DNA of 64,000 nucleotides from Cavenderia fasciculata (lineage: Eukaryota; Evosea; Eumycetozoa; Acytosteliales; Cavenderiaceae), in NCBI RefSeq assembly GCF_000203815.1, contig NW_004457735.1, positions 124,001 through 188,000 on the forward strand. The letters are read 5' to 3'. Under the pieces are notes generated by a model that was not told the DNA's origin, did not search any database, and was given only the letters and a program-made list of their open reading frames with translations. Below are positions 56,553 to 64,000 of this stretch, in pieces (position 1 is the first letter of the stretch; every line of letters starts with the position of its first letter). The position numbers were made by a program, and so were the translations under genes.

Positions 56553-58098
56553 TTAAATTTCATTTGCTTGAATTTTGAATCTAATATTCTCCATTATTCT
56601 AGCCATAGCTCTAAGATTATGTTGTGTTGCCAAGGTATAAAATATTTGTTCATTTGATTTATATAAATGGTGTATATATGCTGTTGAATAATTTTTACAT
56701 CTATAAAAAAAAAAAGAAATAATTAATAACTGTATTTTGGATTTTAAATTATAATAATATATATTTACGTTGGACAATCACAAGATTTATCCAATGGAGT
56801 ATCATATTGTGATTTATATTCTGATTTTGTAATCAAGAAACGATCATTTGATTGTGCTAAAAGAATGGAACCGTGACGAGCCGATCGTGTTGGATAAGAT
56901 GAATCAAAGGTATCGATTCCCAATGGAACCGATCTGATGATACTCTCCAAGTCACCAATACCCAAAAGATGATTTGGTTTGTTTCTAGGGACAAGTGGCA
57001 TTAAAAAGGAGAGTAGATCGTTCATTTCGTCACGATCCTTTCCAATACTACCTCCAATTGCCACTCCGTCGAATGGCAGTGATGTGAGATACTCTAAACT
57101 CTCTCTTCTCATCTCTTTGTTTACACCTCCGTGAATGACAGAGTACATTGCCTGCTGTCTTGGATCTTTTAAATGTTCGAGTAGCGACTGTCCCTCCCAA
57201 TGATGTGTTCGATGCAACGACTCTCTCACCTTTTCTTCCGAAATGTGATAGGGAGGTAGTTCGTCAAATGGGATGATGATATCGGCACCCAACTTTTTCT
57301 GGTACTGAATCGATGATTGTGGTCCTAGTTCAATGATGGATGATGTTCGATAGGATCGGAATATGACACCGTCGTCTGTGATTGATTCGATACTGCCCGG
57401 ATACTTTTTACCCGACATTCCTTTGAGTTCTCTCTTTGTCATTTCAATCGATTGTGACACGACAAGGTCATTTACGTCTGTCACTGAATCGTCTTGTTCG
57501 TTGATGGTATTGTGTCTTTCTGGATGACCCATTGAAAACACTTGGAAACCTCCACTATCGGTAATAATCGGTGCCTGATAATTTATAAAGTTGTGTAATC
57601 CACCAGCCTTTTCAATCGTATCCAAGTCTGCATTCACAATCATATGATAGGTATTGACAAACATTAATTGTGAATTTTGTTGTCTTGTTGTAACTGGATC
57701 AACAAATTTAATACTACCAATAGTTGCAACTGGTACAAAGTTTGGTGTTTCAATTCTTAAATAAATTAAAATAAAACATAAATATCAATAATCATATATT
57801 CTTTTTTCCTTTTTCTTCTTTCAACATACATTCCATGAGGTGTAGTTATTTTAGTGACACGAGCATTTGATTTTGATGATTGATGAACAACTTCAAATTG
57901 AAAGTAATCATTTATCTTTTCATTCTTTGGGAATGAATTGGCAGTTGGTAATGGTAAATTCTTTAAATGATTCTTATTCTTTGGGTATATTGATTGACTA
58001 TTATTTGAACTACTACTATATTGACATTTACAACTACTATTATTAAAGGAGTTGATAAAACGAGTTGGTTTAATGATTTTAGATGTAAACCTATTCAT
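56553..58098 (-). CDS. tRNA-guanine transglycosylase, chlamydial-type, with organelle-like presequence
   Basis: Exons 57830..58098, 56769..57755 and 56553..56700 give 467 residues. Residues 1-60 are Ser/Asn/Lys-rich with few acids (MNRFTSKIIKPTRFINSFNN), like a mitochondrial targeting sequence. The TGT barrel follows: VARV-type start (SNARVTKITTPHG), TPNFVPVATIGSIK, ITDSGGFQVFS (catalytic-pocket Asp about 156), VIHGG, HLLGIGDL, nucleophile region GIDTFDSSYPTRSARHG (Asp about 371/374), and Zn ligands C415, C417, C420 and H446. FDSSYPT, where most bacterial and eukaryotic TGTs have FDCVxPT, and the overall wording resemble chlamydial TGTs as I recall them. It would exchange guanine-34 for queuine or a precursor in tRNA. 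Confidence 0.88.
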
Positions 58099-58305
58099 TT
58101 ATGAATCTTGACTACATTCGAATAACCTAATTCAAACAATCAAATGAGTCATGAGTAGCAGACGAAAGAGTAAAAAGACGAAAAAAAAATGAAAAAATAA
58201 AATATCAAGGTGATGGTGATCATTCGATGAGAAGTCCAATATTAAGAGATACTATATTATTGTCGATTATAAAAAGAGATAAATATATAAAGAGATAAAA
58301 GAAAG

Positions 58306-59526
58306 ATGAAGGTATGCAAATGAACCTCAATGAATGATTTCTTTTTTTTACTTTACTTTAGTTCACACTCACACTCACACTCAAACTATTACCCTTTTTT
58401 ATTATTAAATTTAAATTTAGTCATATTTGGTAGTTGGAGGATGTGGATTTCTTGGTAGATATATTGTTGAAGCATTATTAGCAAGAGGTGAAAAGAAAGT
58501 TCATATCTTTGATATTAGAAAGTCGTTTGAAGATGATCGTGTCACATTCCACATTGGTGATATTAGAAAGTTGGAGGATTTGGAGCGTGCTTGCAAGGGT
58601 ATCGATACTGTCTTTCACACCGCTTCACCAACTCATGGTATGGGATACGACCTCTACTACTCTGTCAATGTAACCGGTACAGAGATGCTTGTCAAAGCCT
58701 GTCAGAATAGTGGTGTTGCTCAACTAGTCTACACATCGTCGTCTAGTGTCGTCTTTAACGGTGCCGATATCGTCAATGGTGATGAAACACTCCCATACGT
58801 AGGTCAACACTTGGACCCATACAACAAGACAAAGGAATTGGGTGAACGTGCCGTCCTCGATGTTGCCACCAACGATCCAAACTCTAAATTGGCTGTTTGT
58901 GCTATTCGTCCAGCCGGTATCTTTGGTCCAAGAGATGTTCAAGGTTGGCCACAATTCTTAATTGCTGCTAAAGAAGTAAGAAAGAAAAGAAATAGAGAAA
59001 TAGAGAAATAGAAAGAAAGATATATTAATTATTTATTATTTTAATGTTTGATTAGGGAAAGAACAAATTTATGTTTGGAACTGGTAAGAATCTTTGTGAT
59101 TGGACTTATATTGATAATGTTGTTCATGGACATTTGTTGGCAGCTGACAAGATGGTACCGGGTAGTAAGATTAACGGACAAGCCTATTTCATTACCAACG
59201 ATGAACCAATTCCATTCTGGAATATGCCAATCTATGCCTACGAGGCATTTGGATATGAAAAGCCAAAGTTCAAGATCCCATTCGCCGTCATGTACTACAT
59301 TGCATTGCTCATTGATTTCTTTGTCGCTCTCTTGAAGCCAATCAAGACTATTCACCCAACCATCACTCTCTTCCGTATGGTTTACACCAATGCCACTCGT
59401 TACTTTAATATCAACAAGGCTAAACGTGATCTTGGCTACAAACCAATCGTTTCAGTTCAAGAAGGTATGGATAGAACTAGAGATTGGTTCAAGATCAATT
59501 ATTCTCAATTTATCAATAAGAAGTAA
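58306..59526 (+). CDS. nsdhl: Sterol-4-alpha-carboxylate 3-dehydrogenase, decarboxylating (NSDHL)
   Basis: Exons 58306..58311 (just ATG AAG), 58421..58975 and 59056..59526 give 343 residues. Rossmann motif VVGGCGFLGRYIVEALL, acidic residue FDIRK at the end of strand 2, HTASPTHG, SSSSVVF, and active-site YNKTK (Tyr/Lys). NSDHL-type signatures are clear: RPAGIFGPRD, GTGKNLCDWTYIDNVVHGH and FITNDEPIPFWN. A hydrophobic segment near the C-terminal third (FAVMYYIALLIDFFVALLK) is the ER membrane anchor. It removes the C4 carboxyl in sterol synthesis. The 6-nt first exon was accepted because the second exon's frame has no ATG at its start and the join is in phase 0. Confidence 0.9.
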
Positions 59527-59964
59527 ATCAAATTAAATGATAGATCTCTCTCTTTCACCGTGGTCATCCTCCTCTCTCTCTCTCTATCTACTCTTAATTA
59601 AACAAAAAGTATTTTAATAATAAATACTTTATACAAACCACCACTGTCTTGTTAAGGATGGTGATGATGATGATGATGATGATTTACAAATAAAATAATT
59701 ATAATTGTTATTATTATTATTGTTTATGATTTTCCATTGTATCATGGACTGTGTGTTTTAAAGATATGGAGATAGATTATCTTGTGCAACCCATCATCTC
59801 TATCTATCTCTATCTCTATCTCTATCTCTTTTACACCATCCCAAAAAGAGATAGTTTGTGCAGTAGTATGTTTACTATTCATTATGCCAAAACGTAAAGA
59901 TGATGGAATGAAAGAAAAGTGGGATGGCCATTGATTGATTAACTGTGTTTTCATTGCAATGCAT
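59527..59964. other. Convergent 3' spacer
   Basis: Holds CTCT and CTATCT microsatellites (59573-59588 and 59796-59830) and a GAT run (59660-59683). No gene seen. Confidence 0.3.
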
Positions 59965-60692
59965 TTAATCCAATACAAAACATCTTGAGATGATATCATT
60001 AACAACCCAATCGATAGCTTCTTCCAATCCTTCACCAGTGACAGCACTACAACTACAAATCTTCCAACTGTGAGTAGACAATGATTTCAATTCTAGATAA
60101 TCAGCAATCTCTTCCTTTGTCTTTGACCCACTTAAATCTTGTTTATTTGCCAATATCAATAATGATGCACCAGCTAATTTCTAAACAAAATGAACAACAT
60201 TATTATTATTATTATTAATGATTCAGTAACAAACAATATAAATATGATGTTGTTGTTGATTGGGATGTAGATTACATACCTCTTCTTCTAATAAAGTTTT
60301 TAATTCATTCTTGCAATCATCTAATCTTCTGATATCACTACTATCAATAACCCAAATGATAGCATCATTCTCTTCATAATAGTTACGCCAGTAACTTCGA
60401 AGTGTTCTTTGTCCACCGATATCCCAAATGTTTAGTTTATAATCTTTGTGCCACAACGTTTGAATATTGAAACCCAAAGTAGGACTAATACTACTGATAT
60501 CCTCTCCATTAAACTTTTTAACTATAGTTGTCTTTCCTGCATTATCTAATCCTCTGTTTAAACCAACAACAAATCAAATAGAATTAGTTACTTTCCTCAA
60601 TGATCTTCTCATTATTTACAAACTTACAACATCAATACTCTCAATTCCTTTTCTTTCTGCTTTAACTTTTTGAGTACTGTTAGTAGACCCAT
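59965..60692 (-). CDS. arl2: ARF-like small GTPase ARL2
   Basis: Exons 60628..60692, 60280..60553 and 59965..60180 give 184 residues, exactly the length of human ARL2. [20 protein letters not shown] is the ARL2 N-terminal helix. Motifs: GLDNAGKTT (P-loop, about 23-31), SPTLGFNI (switch I), [22 protein letters not shown] and [16 protein letters not shown]. The penultimate CFVLD corresponds to the RIFTAD end in animals. ARL2 works with tubulin cofactors in tubulin folding and in cargo release from PDE6D-type carriers. Gly2 is present, though ARL2 is usually not myristoylated. Confidence 0.95.
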
Positions 60693-61071
60693 CCTTCTTC
60701 TCTATTGTATCTATCTTGTTCAGATATATATCACACTGAACTATTAATTAATATTAATAAACTTTGAATCTCTCTTCTTCCGCTTTTGGTTTTGTCAAGT
60801 TCATTTTATTAATTAATTATAATTCAATTATTAGTTTGTTTAGGGAATAGATAAAATGTGAGTGTTCATGAGTTCTACTACTCATTCATACCACGAATAA
60901 AATAAAATAATAAATAATTATAATAATAATAATAATTACTTTTTACTTCTGCTACGTTGCACTTTACTTTTCCCAATTTCCAAGAGTTTATTGATTTTAA
61001 ACTATAGTCATCACAGAGAAGAGAGTGACAGATGATTGTTTAGTCATATAGATCATTGGTCATAAAGAGAT
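60693..61071. other. Divergent promoter spacer
   Basis: Upstream DNA of ARL2 (-) and the transglutaminase-like gene (+). AAT repeat near 60.92 kb. No gene seen. Confidence 0.3.
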
Positions 61072-64000
61072 ATGGATACAACTGATTTAACAACATTACA
61101 TCAAAACATTAGTTCACTTTATCAAGCTACAAATGATTATAGTGAAGTATTAAAGAGTATGTATAGAAATGATAGACATTGATAGATAGATAATAGTGTA
61201 TGACTAACATTTGATTTACTTTTACTTTTACTTCTTTGTTTGCAGATGGATACTATAATAATAGTTTCTATCAGAATGCTGTCAATACATTCTCTGATAA
61301 TCATCCTCTAAGTGATTACAGTCAAGAGTTGTTGTCATTGATGGACTCTGCATTCAGTGATTGGAGAAGTAACCAACAACCAAACTTTGATAGAGCCAAG
61401 CAATATGTAGATAGAGTAGCTATGGCATCCAAGAGTAGACATGGCACCACTGATGTCGGTCAACTTGTCAATGACAAGGTTGAACAATTCGACATCCCAT
61501 TAATTAACATTCAACTATCATTTAATAGTTTATTACAATGTATTACAAATATTCATATAAATGCTTCTCAAAAGTTACATCAATCTATCCCTCCGACCCC
61601 TACTCCTTCTACTCCTTTGGTTAAACCATCATCATCATCGTCTCAAATTGGGTTTAATAAACCATCACCAATGTTACCTACTAGACAACCTCAACTACCC
61701 CAACAACTATCTCAACCAGCACCACCAATTAATAGAAAGTCATTACCACCAAACCAAGTAGGTCTCCAACAGCCACTACGACCACAATCACAAGCACCAC
61801 AATTAACATCAAGAGCACCTCCACCAACACTGAATAATTCAATTGTTAGACCAAACGATCCCAATGCAACAACAACCAAAGGTGATTTAAAAAAGAAGGA
61901 TGGACCTGGGTGTTGGAGTTTAAAAAAGCCTGGACAAGGTGATGATCTATCCAACAAACCATCAGTACCTCAATTAAACAATGATATCAGTAGACCACCA
62001 CCACCTCGTCCTGCGCCATCAGCACCAACAACATCAAATGCCACTCCTCCTCCACGACCACCACCAAGTGTAAATAGATTATCAAACCAATTTAGTCAAC
62101 AACAAATACAAGACAATAATGGTGGTGATGCACCAGCACCTCCACCACCAACAAGACAAAGATCTTACACTCAAGGTAATGTTGGTGGATCTTCTTCTTC
62201 TTCTTCTTCCTCTTCTCCATTTCAACTTCCTCCATCCCCACCTTCAAGAACAACACCTCCTCCATCAACCAATGATTCTTCACCACCACAACCACAACCA
62301 CTATCATCAATGTCAAGACCAAGACCATTGTCATCTCAATTCTCACAACCTCCTGTACAACAACAACAACAACCACTCCAACCAAGACCTCAACCTTTAC
62401 AACAACAACAACAACAAAATAATAATAATATTCCAATCAGAAATAACAACAATAGTGTGATAAGACCAAATATGACTTTAAAGTCATCTTCAACAGCATT
62501 ACCAACTTATGTATCATTACAAGAATTACAAAATAATTTAGAAAAACATAGACAATGTAAGTAGAAAAACAAATAATTTAAATTTTAATATATTAATTAT
62601 TTATTTATTTAATTTTTTTATTAGTATGGGATAATAGAAAATGGAAGATAGTTAGAAAATATGAAAAGAGTGTAAGAATGATTGCTGAAGAAGTTAAAAC
62701 GATAGAACCTGGAAATTTAATGTTTAAACTTACCATGTCAGTACCAGCCACTACAATGATTCAAACGGTTAGATCTTCGTCGTACGAGTTGGTAGATGTA
62801 AACTCTAATTTACTATCAACAGCTAAAATCATTGAAACTGGTTCGGGTCATCAAGTCTATCGAATTGAATATCAACTTTCTCCCTCTATTACACATGTCA
62901 AAGCTGTTTATACAACAGAGGTGGACAATTATTCGCTAGATATGGTTGAAGATACTCAAAATGACCAATCTTATGTCCCCGAATCATTGGATCCCCAATC
63001 CTTGGAATACACCAATACATTGGAGAGTCGTGACCCAGTCATATTCGATACACCAGAATTCAAACAATTTATTGATCGAGAACAACTGAATCGCAAGCAA
63101 TTGCAAGATGGATCATATGAAAGTGACCTATGTTTTATGTATCGTGTGTCATTGTGGATCTATGCCAATATTCAATACGATGCTTCGTTTAATGGTGCCA
63201 AACCTCTAGAGACTGTTGCTCGTGGTAGAGGTGATTGTGGATCACATACCAATCTATTTGCTGCTATTGCTCGGTATCATGGTATTCCAGCAAGAACGGT
63301 TGTATGTCGATCCAACACAAACAAGAGTACAGCTTGGGGAACCTATCATGTAAAAAATCAATTCTACCTTTCTGGAATTGGATGGATACCCTATGACGGT
63401 GCCTACAAGGATGGCAACCCATTTCACAAGAGAGCATTTGGCAAAGATTCTTGTGATTGGATGATTCTACATAATAATTATATTTACGGATACGAAGATT
63501 TACATGATCAAAAATCATCATTCTTTTGTCAACTTGCTTGGACAATATTTGGTGGTAATGGTACTTGGAAAGATTATAAATCAACACCATCTCATAGAAT
63601 TGAACCAATTGATCCTCCTCCCAATACATCTTCACCTACTCCATCTAGATTTTTATCAACACCAACACCATCAACAACAATATCAAAACCATTTTCGTCT
63701 CAACCTTTAAAACCAAATGTTATTAATAATCAAAATAATAATAATAATGGTGGTGGTGGTGGTGGTGGAACAAAAATTAAGATTTCTCCTTTTGGTGGTA
63801 TATCTGGAAATATTTTAAGAAATGTTGTTTCAAATTCAAATAATAATAATACTAACAGTAATAATAATAGTAGTAGTGGTAATTCATTATCAAAATATAA
63901 AACAAATTTACCACAATATATATCACTTGATGAACTAAGAAATAATCTAGAGAAACAAAGACAATGTAAGTAGATTCAATATATCCATGCATATGTCTTA
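61072..64000 (+). CDS. Modular transglutaminase-like protein, partial at right edge
   Basis: Exons 61072..61156, 61246..62556 and 62625..63965; the last donor (T|GTAAGT) is at the window end, so the protein (912 residues so far) continues. N-terminal helical domain (about 1-130), then a Pro/Ser/Gln-rich linker with poly-Pro stretches. At about 450-465 stands YVSLQELQNNLEKHRQ, joined by the intron to LWDNRKWKIVRKYEKSVR. The transglutaminase-core domain shows Cys (GRGDCGSHTN, about C670), His (about H707 in GTYHVKNQFY) and Asp (about D723 in GWIPYD). A second linker ends in YISLDELRNNLEKQRQ followed by the same phase-1 donor, so another WDNRKWK-type exon may follow outside the window. The substrate is unknown; profilin or SH3 binding by the Pro runs is possible. 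Confidence 0.8.

Noticed and set aside
1-64000. CRISPR arrays, rRNA, tRNA, LTR or other transposable elements
   Set aside because: No spaced direct repeats, conserved rRNA blocks, reverse transcriptase, integrase or transposase motifs were seen on either strand.

Overview
The window looks like nuclear DNA of a dictyostelid social amoeba. Intergenic DNA and introns are very AT-rich, introns are short (about 50-140 nt, mostly GTATGT or GTAAAT to a T-rich TAG), and proteins carry long Asn, Gln, Ser and Thr runs. The gene content (Frizzled/Smoothened-like receptor, LIMP-2/CD36-type lysosomal protein, DlpA-like dynamin, N-rich ankyrin proteins) is typical of the group. Base composition is somewhat less extreme than in Dictyostelium discoideum, so a species outside its immediate group is plausible, but that is inference. 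I see no rRNA, tRNA, CRISPR array or recognisable transposon.

Layout. 0-9 kb: AIF1-like EF-hand protein (-), a spliced low-complexity/membrane protein (-), a GIY-YIG-like nuclease protein (+), a PhyH-type dioxygenase (-) and NOP53 (-). NOP53 is head-to-head with GPN3 (+, 9.4-10.4 kb). 10.5-16 kb: ankyrin-type protein (-) and a CD36/LIMP-2 family gene (-) whose 3' end is duplicated just downstream, with a decayed third copy at 2.5-2.7 kb. 16-24 kb: a gene-poor stretch, a low-complexity RS protein, a large coiled-coil protein and an ankyrin protein ending in a CaaX box. 24.4-31.6 kb: two diverging paralogues with the order B-box, GTPase, RING, patatin-like domain. Both lack the patatin nucleophile serine, and this is the most unusual part of the window. 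31.6-40 kb: VTT/TVP38 membrane protein, LRR/F-box-like protein, a 7TM receptor and a low-complexity protein. 40-45 kb: mostly repeats and one orphan exon. 45-54 kb: dynamin-like GTPase, a possible structured RNA, a fucosyltransferase-like type II membrane protein, a small beta-grasp-like protein and a Frizzled-like receptor. 55-64 kb: secreted Cys-rich protein, a tRNA-guanine transglycosylase resembling the chlamydial form, NSDHL, ARL2, and a modular transglutaminase-like protein that runs off the right edge.

Most genes are unrelated housekeeping or membrane genes. The pair at 24.4-31.6 kb is the one clear case where order, orientation and architecture point to a shared job. Exon joins were worked out by hand from GT/AG sites and reading frame, and each join given as an exon list keeps the frame open.
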